Virus record (IMG/VR): IMGVR_UViG_3300031566_000152
Location: 1-39,365 of that record
Strand: one strand, 5' to 3'
DNA from: a virus
Length of the DNA: 39,365 bases
Part shown: positions 16,827 to 24,838 of the stretch, in pieces
Position numbering within the stretch: the stretch's first letter is position 1
Layout: each line of letters starts with the position of its first letter
Program-made: the position numbers and the translations under genes
The notes under the pieces: model-generated
What the model saw: the letters and a program-made list of their open reading frames with translations, nothing else
Told to the model about the DNA's origin: nothing
Database searches by the model: none

Positions 16827-16873
16827 CAGGGGAGGCACCCCATCACTTTCAATATTCTTTACAGGAGGCACAG

Positions 16874-17935
16874 ATGAAACAGGGCAGGACACTGACAGGA
16901 TTGGCGGAGCAGTTGGAGCATCAGTTGGAATCGAAGCGTGATTATATCGCACGTCCCGATGCGTTGACTATGACCGAAGGGCTGTCACTCTCCGGACTCC
17001 CGGAAGGCGAAGTGGGGATCACCGATTTGGCCCACTCCCAGATAGCTGAGTTCACAGGTATCCCCGGCCCATACTACAAGCGGATGAAGGTCAGCTGGCC
17101 TGTTTTGCTGTCGATGAATGTCAATACATGGATGAAGGAACAGGGAGACAAGCGGCGATTGATCCGGACTCTGGATGGTTCGGCGCGGGCGATGTTGTCT
17201 GACAAATATCGGCCAATCGATAACTATGAACTGGCTGACGCGGTTCTGCCCTCTATTTCGGAAGCGGGAGCGAAGTTGGAAAGCTGTGATCTCACTGAGC
17301 GGAAGATGTACCTGAAAGCCGTTTTTCCTAAAATCGAAGGCGAGATCAAGAGGGGTGATCCTGTTCAATTAGGGCTTGTGGTGTCCAACAGCGAAGTGGG
17401 CTGCGGATCCGTCTCTATCCAGCCCCTTATATACAGACTTGTTTGCCTCAACGGCATGATCGCTCCTGACTATTCGCTCCGAAAATATCACGCGGGGCGG
17501 TTGAATCGGGAGGAAGATATCACGGCAGCGCTGTTCTCCTCCGAAACACTGGCGGCGGATAACCATGCATTTTTTCTCAAGGTGCGCGATCTGGTCAAGG
17601 GTGTGCTTCAGCAGGAAGTTTTCGACAGGATCCTGAATGGACTCCGGGAGACTACGGAACGGAAAATTGAGCGCGATCCGGTTCAGTCTATCGATTTTAT
17701 GGCTGCAAGTTTCGGGCTCTCAAAGGAGGAGCGCGGCGGAGTTCTCCGGCATCTTGTCGAAGGTGGTGACCTGTCCCAGTGGGGTGTGATCAACGCGGTG
17801 ACCCGGACGGCACAGGACGTGGACAGCTATGACAGGGCAACGGAGCTGGAGACGTTGGGCGGAAAGATCGCTGTGCTCAACAAGCGAGATTGGCAAGCGA
17901 TAGCGGTGGATGGCGAATATAAGGAAGCAGCATAA
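16874..17935 (+). CDS. DUF932 family protein
   Basis: 353 residues from ATG 16874 with AGGAGG upstream. It matches the DUF932 phage/plasmid family: early HSQIAEFTGIPGPYYKRM, then RTLDGSARAMLSDKYRPIDN, LGLVVSNSEVGCGSVSIQP, RLVCLNGMI and a helical C-terminus. The biochemical function of the family is not established; members occur near replication and recombination genes of phages and plasmids, as here. A terminator-like hairpin follows. Confidence 0.85.
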   Translation: MKQGRTLTGLAEQLEHQLESKRDYIARPDALTMTEGLSLSGLPEGEVGITDLAHSQIAEFTGIPGPYYKRMKVSWPVLLSMNVNTWMKEQGDKRRLIRTLDGSARAMLSDKYRPIDNYELADAVLPSISEAGAKLESCDLTERKMYLKAVFPKIEGEIKRGDPVQLGLVVSNSEVGCGSVSIQPLIYRLVCLNGMIAPDYSLRKYHAGRLNREEDITAALFSSETLAADNHAFFLKVRDLVKGVLQQEVFDRILNGLRETTERKIERDPVQSIDFMAASFGLSKEERGGVLRHLVEGGDLSQWGVINAVTRTAQDVDSYDRATELETLGGKIAVLNKRDWQAIAVDGEYKEAA

Positions 17936-17946
17936 TCACGTTTCTC

Positions 17947-17974
17947 CGGGGAGGGCTCCGGCTCTCCCCGTTTA
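17947..17974 (+). terminator. Terminator-like hairpin after DUF932 gene
   Basis: CGGGGAG (17947-17953) pairs with CTCCCCG (17964-17970), ten-base loop, followed by TTTAAAT. The T-run is short, so termination is probably partial. Confidence 0.55.
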
Positions 17975-17990
17975 AATAAAGAGGAAGATC

Positions 17991-18794
17991 ATGATGACAA
18001 AAATATCACTATATCAACACTATTTGCAGAAGGGGTACACTATGAAGGCGACGAAAGATTATGGCGAATGCGGATGCGGATGCGGACGGATGATCAAAAA
18101 GAGTGATGATTTTAAAATGTCCAGCGGTGAATTTTATCTGGATGGCCATGACCCGGCATCCACGGCCCCGAATGCTCCTTCAGCTGCGGCTCCGGCTGTG
18201 ACTCCGAAACGGAAGCGCAGAGCCACTCAGGAAGCCCCGCATACTGCCCCGGCAGCAGCAGCCAGTTCTCCGGCAACCCCGAAGCGGAAGCTCGCACAGG
18301 CGGCCCCGGAAGCCACTCAGAAGTCAAAAGCGAAAGCGGAGCCGAAAGAGAAAGCAGCGCCGAAAGCAAAGGTATTGACTCCGAATGGTTTGACTATTCA
18401 ATTGCTGTGTGAACGCAAATATATCGATGAAGATATATTCAAGAGAGTTGCCGCGAAGTTTCCGGACAGGAACGTGAAGCAGGTGAAAATGGATATTTCT
18501 GTGAATCGTTCAATGCTCAACAGTGAAAAATACTATAAGACAGTGAAGGAGAAATACAATATCACGGAGCCCATCGAGCGATTAATCAAAGTGGGCAAGG
18601 AATTGATACCAGCTTCTCAGATGGATACCCCGCACGTGGCTCCTGTTGTTGAGGCTGCGAAGGCTCCCGCCACAGGTGGACGGCTCCGGAAGCGGGCCGA
18701 AGCGCTGGCGCTGGACGCGAAAGCGGCCCCAACCAAAACTGCAAAGAAAAAATCAATCAAAAAGGCGACAAAAGCAACCGGCAAGGGGAAATAG
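17991..18794 (+). CDS. Lys/Ala/Pro-rich DNA-binding candidate with Cys knuckle
   Basis: 267 residues. ATG 17991 has AGAGGA upstream; ATG 18042, with AAGGGG before it, is an alternative that would remove 17 residues. Near the N-terminus is a compact cysteine knuckle (ECGCGCGR). Residues 55-125 are a low-complexity Ala/Pro/Lys linker with repeated TPKRK. Residues 130-205 form a helical domain (LLCERKYIDEDIFKRVAAKF). The C-terminus is histone H1-like (KTAKKKSIKKATKATGKGK). Probably a nucleoid-type or replication-associated DNA-binding protein; no named family recognised. Confidence 0.65.
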   Translation: MMTKISLYQHYLQKGYTMKATKDYGECGCGCGRMIKKSDDFKMSSGEFYLDGHDPASTAPNAPSAAAPAVTPKRKRRATQEAPHTAPAAAASSPATPKRKLAQAAPEATQKSKAKAEPKEKAAPKAKVLTPNGLTIQLLCERKYIDEDIFKRVAAKFPDRNVKQVKMDISVNRSMLNSEKYYKTVKEKYNITEPIERLIKVGKELIPASQMDTPHVAPVVEAAKAPATGGRLRKRAEALALDAKAAPTKTAKKKSIKKATKATGKGK

Positions 18795-18797
18795 CAG

Positions 18798-20219
18798 GTG
18801 CCTCTGCTACCCCAACGCCCAGCCGGGGAGGGTTCTTTGCCTTCTTTCTCTCCCCGGCTCTCTTTACATAAACGGCCATGGCAGGTGTGGATGCTGTCCT
18901 ATATGATTCAGCGCTCTCACTTTGCCCTATTTGTCGATCCCCGGATGGGAAAGACTTTGCCCACTGTGAAGCGGATCGGGATGATGAGCCCTGCGGCTGA
19001 ATCTATCCTGATAGCTGGCCCCTATAGTTGCCTGTTTGGATGGGAGGAGACTATATTGAGGGAGACAGGAGAGCGCGTGACCTATATCACAGGAGACGCG
19101 GAGAGCAAAGCCGAAGGACTCCGGGAGCGTTCCCGCTGGTGCTTAACTAATAAGGAAAGTCATTTATATGCCCCACTCCATCGTGTTCACTGGGACGTAG
19201 TTATTGCTGATGAATCTACTTTTCTCAAGAATCCAGGATCAAAAGTCAGCAAGTATTTTTCTCGCCATTTTCGTTCAGCGCGGATCCGGGGTATATTGTC
19301 CGGGACTCCGGCCCCGGAGGGGGAACAGGAGTATTTTCAGCAGCTAAAATTTCTTGACCCTTCAATTATCGGATATAAGGGATATTGGGACTGGATTCAC
19401 GATTGGTTCATACAGCCATTGGGCGCTGAATTGGTAAAATCGAAAGCGCACAAATGGTATATAAGTTTGAAGGGGAGGGAGCGGCTCCAGCGCCAGCTCT
19501 CCACTAATTGTTTCGCACTGAAGCGCTCCGACGTTCGGGAGGAACGAATTGAGCGACAAGTGCGCAAGGTTCATCTTCCGGGCGAGTTCAGGGAAATCTA
19601 CAATAAAGTTGAACAGGAGTTCATACTCTCTCTCCCCTCCGGCGAAGCACTCAGAACTATCTGGAGCACACAGCAGTACATATGGTATCGACAGATTGCT
19701 TCAGGAATTGTCAGAGGGGAATTGATTTGGCCGGGTAAAATTGAAGCTGTCTGGGAGTTCCTTCAGACAGAATTGAGGGGCCAGCCTGTTGTTATTTGGG
19801 CCGCGTTCACCGATGAAATACGATACATATATGACATATTTACGAAGCGGGGAGCCCGGTGCGTTCAGGTCTGGGGTGAGGTTCGGCCGGAGGAGCGAGA
19901 GCGGCGAAGGATAGAATTTCAGCAGGGGAGGGTGGAATATTTCATTGGCCAACCAGCATGTTTCCGGCACGGCACGGATTTATCGGTTGCGGATACGGAG
20001 ATATATTTCAGCAGTCCGACGGGACTGGAGACGCGGCAGCAGAGCAGAGATAGAATAGTATCAATGGCCAAGGACTGTATTCTATACGTCGTGGATTTCC
20101 TCACTGAGAAAACTGTTGATGAGAGTATTCACAGGGGGACGGCCGCGAAGGAACGGCGGAGCGATCTAATGCTCAGAGTGATCCGTGACGCAAGAAAGCG
20201 ACAGGAGGGAGGAGTATGA
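18798..20219 (+). CDS. SNF2-type DEAD-like helicase (SF2)
   Basis: 473 residues from GTG 18798; TTG 18837 is an alternative. The start must precede the Q-motif region (KRPWQVWML), so ATG 18891 is too late. Motif I is DPRMGKT (residues 47-53), motif II DEST (138-141, in place of DEAH), motif III LSGTPAPEG, motif V about GQPACFRHGTDL, motif VI QQSRDR. ATP-driven translocation on dsDNA is expected. Phage copies of this size lie in replication and recombination blocks, as here. A small gene starts at its stop codon. Confidence 0.88.
   Translation: MPLLPQRPAGEGSLPSFSPRLSLHKRPWQVWMLSYMIQRSHFALFVDPRMGKTLPTVKRIGMMSPAAESILIAGPYSCLFGWEETILRETGERVTYITGDAESKAEGLRERSRWCLTNKESHLYAPLHRVHWDVVIADESTFLKNPGSKVSKYFSRHFRSARIRGILSGTPAPEGEQEYFQQLKFLDPSIIGYKGYWDWIHDWFIQPLGAELVKSKAHKWYISLKGRERLQRQLSTNCFALKRSDVREERIERQVRKVHLPGEFREIYNKVEQEFILSLPSGEALRTIWSTQQYIWYRQIASGIVRGELIWPGKIEAVWEFLQTELRGQPVVIWAAFTDEIRYIYDIFTKRGARCVQVWGEVRPEERERRRIEFQQGRVEYFIGQPACFRHGTDLSVADTEIYFSSPTGLETRQQSRDRIVSMAKDCILYVVDFLTEKTVDESIHRGTAAKERRSDLMLRVIRDARKRQEGGV
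18821..18859 (+). other. Perfect 10-bp hairpin at the 5' end of the helicase gene
   Basis: AGCCGGGGAG (18821-18830) and CTCCCCGGCT (18850-18859) enclose a 19-base loop that contains a possible TTG start (18837) with GGAGGG before it. It resembles the hairpin at 17947-17974. It could attenuate transcription between the two genes or control helicase translation. Confidence 0.5.
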
Positions 20220-20353
20220 GGGGACTGGTGCGGTTGCTGTATGAATTATCCCGAAGGCTCAATGATATTACTTCGGTGATGGGCGGGAGGGGAGCCCGAC
20301 GGATCCGAAACAAGTTGGTGGGGCGAGCTATCGGAAAGCGTATATTCAAATAA
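20216..20353 (+). CDS. Small basic protein (45 aa), unknown function
   Basis: ATG 20216 overlaps the helicase stop (ATGA) and has a strong AGGAGGGAGGAG before it. The 45 residues are very basic: a helix LVRLLYELSRRLNDI, then GGRGARRIRNKLVGRAIGKR. The tight overlap, strong ribosome binding site and filled gap argue for a real gene. Similar short Arg-rich proteins with an R-N-K-L-x-G-R-A motif occur in other phages as I recall; no function is known. Confidence 0.65.
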   Translation: MRGLVRLLYELSRRLNDITSVMGGRGARRIRNKLVGRAIGKRIFK

Positions 20354-20374
20354 TTTTCTACAGGAGGCACACTG

Positions 20375-20617
20375 ATGAGAAAAGATGAGTTGACAAGCGA
20401 AGCGTATTATTGGATGAGGAGCGGGAAGGAATTGCCGGTCATTGTAAAGATTAGGTTGGCCCCGCTGATGATTATTACGGTATGCGATGGGATGACATCA
20501 ATGGCGCTCCCGGACGCTGAATTTGACGGCCCGATACTCCCCCCAGTGAATTGGATGGCGGATAGAAATGATGATTCATATGAGGCTGCTGGGATAGGAT
20601 ATGACGGTGATTTTTAA
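20375..20617 (+). CDS. Small acidic protein, unknown function
   Basis: 80 residues with CAGGAGGCACACTG before the ATG. A helix (SEAYYWMRSGKELP) is followed by beta strands (VIVKIRLAPLMIITVCDG) and an acidic tail. No recognised family. It lies between the helicase and resolvase genes. Confidence 0.55.
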   Translation: MRKDELTSEAYYWMRSGKELPVIVKIRLAPLMIITVCDGMTSMALPDAEFDGPILPPVNWMADRNDDSYEAAGIGYDGDF

Positions 20618-20638
20618 TAGTGCACAACAGGAGGAAAT

Positions 20639-21136
20639 ATGAAGGACAGCGAGGGAAATGATATTGATCCGGGATGGTGGCAGATATCTCGTTTTCTGTC
20701 CCTGGATCCGGGAGTGAATACAGGATGGTCGATTTTCGATGCTGAGCCCGTCCCTGAGTTTTCGGGGATCATACGGGCTCCGGATCGCTTCGGTAGTGCG
20801 GAGCGGTTGATCTGTTTGCGGGACAAATTAATGGAAATAATCAATAAATATCAGCCCACATTGACTGTAATAGAAGATGCAGAATTTCGCAACTATCCAA
20901 CCGGCAGGGCTTCAGCAGCTTCCGGATCGCTGGAATTGCTCACAAAGATAGTGGGCGCGTATATTGTCCTTTGCCCGGAGCCCACTATGGTGCGGGCGAC
21001 TCAGTGGAAGGGACAATTGCCGACGTTGATATTGGAACAACGGATCAAGAGGGCGATGGGGCGGGAGATAGGGGATATGAGAGAGCATGAGCGTGAAGCC
21101 ATTGGGTTGGGTTTGGCTGTGAGGGGGGAGCTATGA
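20639..21136 (+). CDS. RuvC-like Holliday junction resolvase
   Basis: 165 residues, AGGAGG upstream. RNase H-fold: first strand RFLSLDPGVNTGWSIFD with catalytic D23, second acidic residue in TVIEDAEFRN (E79), and a C-terminal HEREAIGLGLA helix (H150, E151, E153) in the place of the RuvC D-x-x-D-A motif. It would resolve branched DNA made during replication and recombination, or trim DNA at packaging. The use of E/H in place of the last Asp pair is a variation seen among phage resolvases. Confidence 0.82.
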   Translation: MKDSEGNDIDPGWWQISRFLSLDPGVNTGWSIFDAEPVPEFSGIIRAPDRFGSAERLICLRDKLMEIINKYQPTLTVIEDAEFRNYPTGRASAASGSLELLTKIVGAYIVLCPEPTMVRATQWKGQLPTLILEQRIKRAMGREIGDMREHEREAIGLGLAVRGEL

Positions 21137-21339
21137 GAGTGACAATAGAGCATCGTGAGTCCTTTGAAGCTATGGTGAAAACTATTAAAGCCCGTGCTAT
21201 GGCTGTGGAGACTAAACAGTATTCACCCATATGTCCAATATGCAATGATCTTTGGCTCACTGAGCACGGAGAGCAAACGGTTGAATACTGTTCCTGTCCC
21301 GGAGCGCGGAGGTTTTTTGGTGAAACAATTAAGAATTGA
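21133..21339 (+). CDS. Small Cys-rich protein
   Basis: 68 residues, ATGA overlap with the resolvase gene and GGGGGAG before the start. CPIC (residues 34-37) and CSC (53-55) could bind zinc around a WLTEHGEQ turn. The N-terminus is helical. The end overlaps the next gene by 20 bases. No family recognised. Confidence 0.55.
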   Translation: MRVTIEHRESFEAMVKTIKARAMAVETKQYSPICPICNDLWLTEHGEQTVEYCSCPGARRFFGETIKN

Positions 21340-21853
21340 ATACTGCCGACGTTGCCGGCTCTCCCAGTGGCGGAGAATGGTGGTGATCGGGCGGGGATCG
21401 CTTCCTTGCGAATTGTTGATCATAGGTGAAGCCCCCGGAAAGACTGAGAATTTGACCGGGATCGCATTCCAAGGAAGGGCGGGGAAATTATTGGATAAGA
21501 TGTTACACGAAGCAGGGCTGGCATCTTTGTCAGTCTATATCACAAATACGGTACTATGCCGGCCGTGCGATGGATGGAAAGAGGAGAACAGGGAGCCGTT
21601 GCCCGATGAGGTGCTGGCGTGCGCTGAGAATGTAGTCAGGATCCTTCGGAGAGCGCAGCCCAAATATGTAGTGCTGGCGGGGGAGACTGCGAAGCGATAT
21701 TTTAAAAAGGATTTCCCAGATGCGGTTTCTATACAGCATCCTGCATATATTCTCAAGACAGGCGCGGAGAGCAGCCCCCGGTATCTGGAGAATATTAGAA
21801 AACTTCAAACCATTGAGCGGAGGAGGAAATATGAAAAAATATCATCCCGCTAA
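21320..21853 (+). CDS. Uracil-DNA glycosylase, family 4-like, Fe-S
   Basis: 177 residues from GTG 21320, seven bases after GGAGG (21308-21312). Four cysteines placed as in family 4/5 enzymes: C9 and C12 (CRRC), C80 (TNTVLCRP) and C101, for a 4Fe-4S cluster. Active-site motifs: GEAPG (36-40) and HPAY (140-143). It removes uracil or related bases from DNA. In a phage predicted to carry modified thymine it may remove misincorporated dU while sparing the modified base (inference). Confidence 0.88.
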   Translation: MKQLRIEYCRRCRLSQWRRMVVIGRGSLPCELLIIGEAPGKTENLTGIAFQGRAGKLLDKMLHEAGLASLSVYITNTVLCRPCDGWKEENREPLPDEVLACAENVVRILRRAQPKYVVLAGETAKRYFKKDFPDAVSIQHPAYILKTGAESSPRYLENIRKLQTIERRRKYEKISSR

Positions 21854-22736
21854 ACAGGGAATCACACAGAGCATCTTGACCAATTTTATGAGATGCCCTC
21901 AGATGGGCGTTTTCTCTGTCGGGGACGGGGAACAACACTGGGAGAGCGTTGGATTGGCGGAGCGGGTGAGGTTCGGGAATATATGTCATGATATACTTGA
22001 AGGTGTATACAGTCCCGGAGCGGCCCCCACGGAGGAGCTGGTGGAAGTGCTGTTGGAACGGGCGGCGGACAAATTAGCGAATGAAGGCGATACAAGTCAG
22101 GAAGCTGAAAGCGATCTGGCGAGGGCTGAAGCTATAATGAAGGAATATATTTACACGTTTCCAGATGATTTCCACGGCAAGGCGTTCAAAGGTTCGGAAA
22201 CTGTTTTTGAAGTGGAGTGGATGGGCTATCCGTTGAAGGGAAAGATTGACGCAAACTATAAAGATAAAAAAAAGAAACTGTGGATCATGGATCATAAGAC
22301 AAAAGGGAAGATTGTTGAGAATAAGATTGTTGAGACATTGGCACGTGATTTTCAGTTACAATTCTATCAGCTGATTTATGAGGTCAAGATCCAGCCAACA
22401 GCTGGGGTGATGTTGAATGTCATTCGGAACAGCGGCCACAAGCCCCATAAGGGTGAATCACTCCCGGACTTCATTGAGAGACTACGCGATATTGTCAGAG
22501 CAGATCCGCAGGGTTTTTTCTATCGTTTCCCCGTCATCTTCACCCCCAAGGATCAGGAGGAGTTCCGGGGAGAATTGATTTGGAAATTAGGTCAAGTGGA
22601 TAAAATAATGAGCGGGCGAGTCCCCGTGATGCACAATGAGACTCAATGTCAGATGTGCGATTATGTGAGGCTATGTAATACGGGATCTACAAACGGGTAT
22701 AAACGCAAAGCACTTTTTTCAGAATTAGGAGGATGA
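21831..22736 (+). CDS. PD-(D/E)XK exonuclease, RecB/Cas4-like, Fe-S
   Basis: 301 residues from ATG 21831 with AGGAGG before it. Nuclease core: GKID (D140), DHKT (D154, K156), and a QLQFYQ motif near 175-180. Cysteines C22 and C273-C276-C282 (CQMCDYVRLC) match the Fe-S staple of AddB/Cas4-type nucleases. It probably resects DNA ends for the Sak4-like ATPase encoded next. No cas1 or cas2 is present, so this is not a CRISPR gene. The start overlaps the glycosylase end by 23 bases. Confidence 0.87.
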   Translation: MKKYHPAKQGITQSILTNFMRCPQMGVFSVGDGEQHWESVGLAERVRFGNICHDILEGVYSPGAAPTEELVEVLLERAADKLANEGDTSQEAESDLARAEAIMKEYIYTFPDDFHGKAFKGSETVFEVEWMGYPLKGKIDANYKDKKKKLWIMDHKTKGKIVENKIVETLARDFQLQFYQLIYEVKIQPTAGVMLNVIRNSGHKPHKGESLPDFIERLRDIVRADPQGFFYRFPVIFTPKDQEEFRGELIWKLGQVDKIMSGRVPVMHNETQCQMCDYVRLCNTGSTNGYKRKALFSELGG

Positions 22737-22737
22737 A

Positions 22738-23700
22738 ATGGCAATTGTCAGACGCGGAGAGAGTGGTCAACCGATCACCGCACGCGGTTCAACTACGGTG
22801 AATCCGACAGTTCTCCCGGCAGCACTACATATTTTGTCTGCGCTGTCTGGAGTAAAGACAAGGGGAGGTATGGCTGATATGTCAGCATATACTCTCCCTT
22901 CCGTCCGCACGGAGCCCAGCGAAAATCTGGCGGATTATACGTGGTTGATCTACGGTGAAAAAGGTATCGGGAAAACGTCCCTGGCCGCTCAGATGGATGC
23001 GAAGGATCAGGACGGCCAGCGGGTTCTTTTTTGCATGTATGAGCCTGGAGCGAAGGGATTGAGAGTATACGCCACTCCAGTGATTACCAGTTGGGATCAA
23101 CAGAAGCACATAGTATCGCAACTGGAAGCGGATCCGAAGGCTTGGAACACGTTGGTCATTGATCCCGGAAACATAGCATATAAGCGCTGTCTGGATGCGG
23201 TGTGCCGGGTGAAAGGAATTATTCACCCCGGACTCCAGAAAGACTACGGAGCCAGCTGGGACGCGGTGAACACTGAATTTCAGGATCTTCACTCAAGGGT
23301 GGCAGCTTTGGGCTTGTCTTTTGTAGTAATAGCACATAATACAGAAAAGGAAACGGAACGGAGGAACGGAACAAAGTTTCAACGCACGGCTCCGGTAATG
23401 AGCGGAGCCACTGAGGAGTTCTATGCTGGAGTGGTTGACTTGATTGCTTATTATCACTACTCCGGGCGCTGGCGCTTTTTGATGATCCGGGGAGATGAGG
23501 ATATTCAGGCAAAATGCCGCGTTGACGGTCATTTTATCACCCCCAACGGGGAGCCCGTCATCAGGATACCGATGGGCGAGAGCCCACAGGAAGCGTGGTT
23601 GAATATCCAACAGGCATTCCACAATAAACAGAAAGAGACTTGGCTGGACATTGAAGTCACAGGTATCAAGAAATCCCGGCCCAAGCAAAAGGTCAAATAG
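22738..23700 (+). CDS. Sak4-like RecA-family ATPase
   Basis: 320 residues, AGGAGG before the ATG. Walker A GEKGIGKT (73-80), Walker B VIDPG (140-144), a sensor-type strand LSFVVIAHNTEKETE. This is the phage AAA/RecA-like family often called Sak4, which promotes strand annealing or exchange with an SSB-type partner. The first 45 residues are non-conserved. It is flanked by the nuclease and by the putative ssDNA-binding gene, a common recombination set. Confidence 0.82.
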   Translation: MAIVRRGESGQPITARGSTTVNPTVLPAALHILSALSGVKTRGGMADMSAYTLPSVRTEPSENLADYTWLIYGEKGIGKTSLAAQMDAKDQDGQRVLFCMYEPGAKGLRVYATPVITSWDQQKHIVSQLEADPKAWNTLVIDPGNIAYKRCLDAVCRVKGIIHPGLQKDYGASWDAVNTEFQDLHSRVAALGLSFVVIAHNTEKETERRNGTKFQRTAPVMSGATEEFYAGVVDLIAYYHYSGRWRFLMIRGDEDIQAKCRVDGHFITPNGEPVIRIPMGESPQEAWLNIQQAFHNKQKETWLDIEVTGIKKSRPKQKVK

Positions 23701-23732
23701 GGCCATCACATCAATCCAAAGGAGGTACTTTA

Positions 23733-24611
23733 ATGAGTACCATGCAGGAACGAATAGCGGGAATGCGGCGAGATATTGCGACCGCAAAACAGTCACTGGC
23801 CAACGGGGGGTTCCGTGATCTCCCGGCTGCCATCTACGTCGGCCATCTGGAGCGGTATGAGCCCGGATACAGCAAGAGCGACAAAGCTCAGGTATATCGG
23901 ATCATTAGAGTCACGGAAGGGGATGAAGCTGGAAATACAAGCCGTGACTGGCAATCGATCGAGAATGACGTGGGTATGGTTATTTGCTGTCAGTTCCTTG
24001 GTCAGTTCGGCTTTGAAGCTACTCCGGAGGACATATTTGATTTGGCAGCTTCGGAAGCTGCTAGTAAATTTGTCTTTCATCCGGATTTCATTGCCTGTTG
24101 CCGGGAGATAGAACAGGGCCAGCCCAAGCTCAGATTTCAGCTCACAAAGCGTCCCGGAACAGATGGAGGACGGGCATTCAGTGATGTTGATATCCTGGAA
24201 GTGATGGAAGGACTTGCGGAGACAGGAGCTGCCCCGGCTCCGGCGGTTGCCCCTCCCCAGAGGGCGGCACGTTCGGCTCCTCCGGCTCCCCCGGCTCCTC
24301 CGGCTGATCCTGAAGTATCGGCATTGATCGAATTTGCGCTGAGAAACGGAGCCACGATCAACGATGCTATGGACAAAGCCCAGATCATCGCAGCTATCGG
24401 TGAATATGAATATCCGACAGTGGGCGTGACGGAGGAGCAATTGCTCCAATCCGGGTATGCGAAGGAAGATATCAACATGGACTCGTTGATATCAATAGTG
24501 GACGCGGATCTGCTGGAGAGAAACGGCTTGGGCAGCGCGGTTGTGCGGCCCGCTCCAATTGTTCCCCCGGCGGCTCCTGCGGCTGGAGGGATACGGAGAA
24601 GGAAAAAATAG
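23733..24611 (+). CDS. Putative single-stranded DNA-binding protein
   Basis: 292 residues, AAAGGAGG before the ATG. Residues 1-150 resemble the DUF669-like phage proteins (FRDLPAAIYVGHLERYEPGY, then KAQVYRIIRVTEGDEAGN and KLRFQLTKRPGTDGG), which partner Sak4. A Pro/Ala linker (about 170-195) leads to a helical domain and an Ala/Pro tail with a basic end (GGIRRRKK). Location between Sak4 and the polymerase supports ssDNA binding. The usual acidic SSB tip is absent. Confidence 0.6.
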   Translation: MSTMQERIAGMRRDIATAKQSLANGGFRDLPAAIYVGHLERYEPGYSKSDKAQVYRIIRVTEGDEAGNTSRDWQSIENDVGMVICCQFLGQFGFEATPEDIFDLAASEAASKFVFHPDFIACCREIEQGQPKLRFQLTKRPGTDGGRAFSDVDILEVMEGLAETGAAPAPAVAPPQRAARSAPPAPPAPPADPEVSALIEFALRNGATINDAMDKAQIIAAIGEYEYPTVGVTEEQLLQSGYAKEDINMDSLISIVDADLLERNGLGSAVVRPAPIVPPAAPAAGGIRRRKK

Positions 24612-24613
24612 CT

Positions 24614-24838
24614 ATGGATCGGTTGAGCGGATTTCCTCATATCCATAGGGCATGCGGTTGCTGTCGGTTTGGCGGCGGGCCGCATGGCCCTTTTCCCTAT
24701 TGCGCGGAGACAGGAAAGCGGATTGATAATTTGGATGATATTTGCGAACAGGAGAAACGGGATGAAGCGACAGAAACGAATAAGGCCGGAAGCTGTGATG
24801 GGCGTGGACTCCTTCCCCGGAGCGGTGAAAGCCTTTGA
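24614..24838 (+). CDS. Small Cys-rich protein, probable zinc ribbon
   Basis: 74 residues, start two bases after the previous stop, with only AAGGA about ten bases upstream. Cysteines C14, C16, C17, C30 and C44 sit in a pattern (CGCCRFGG, then PYCAETGKRID, then DDIC) common in short phage zinc proteins. The last 77 bases overlap the polymerase gene. It fills an otherwise empty 150 bp, but the long overlap leaves some doubt. Confidence 0.5.
   Translation: MDRLSGFPHIHRACGCCRFGGGPHGPFPYCAETGKRIDNLDDICEQEKRDEATETNKAGSCDGRGLLPRSGESL

Noticed and set aside
21831-22736. Cas4 of a CRISPR system
   Set aside because: No cas1, cas2 or array is present; the neighbours are phage recombination genes.
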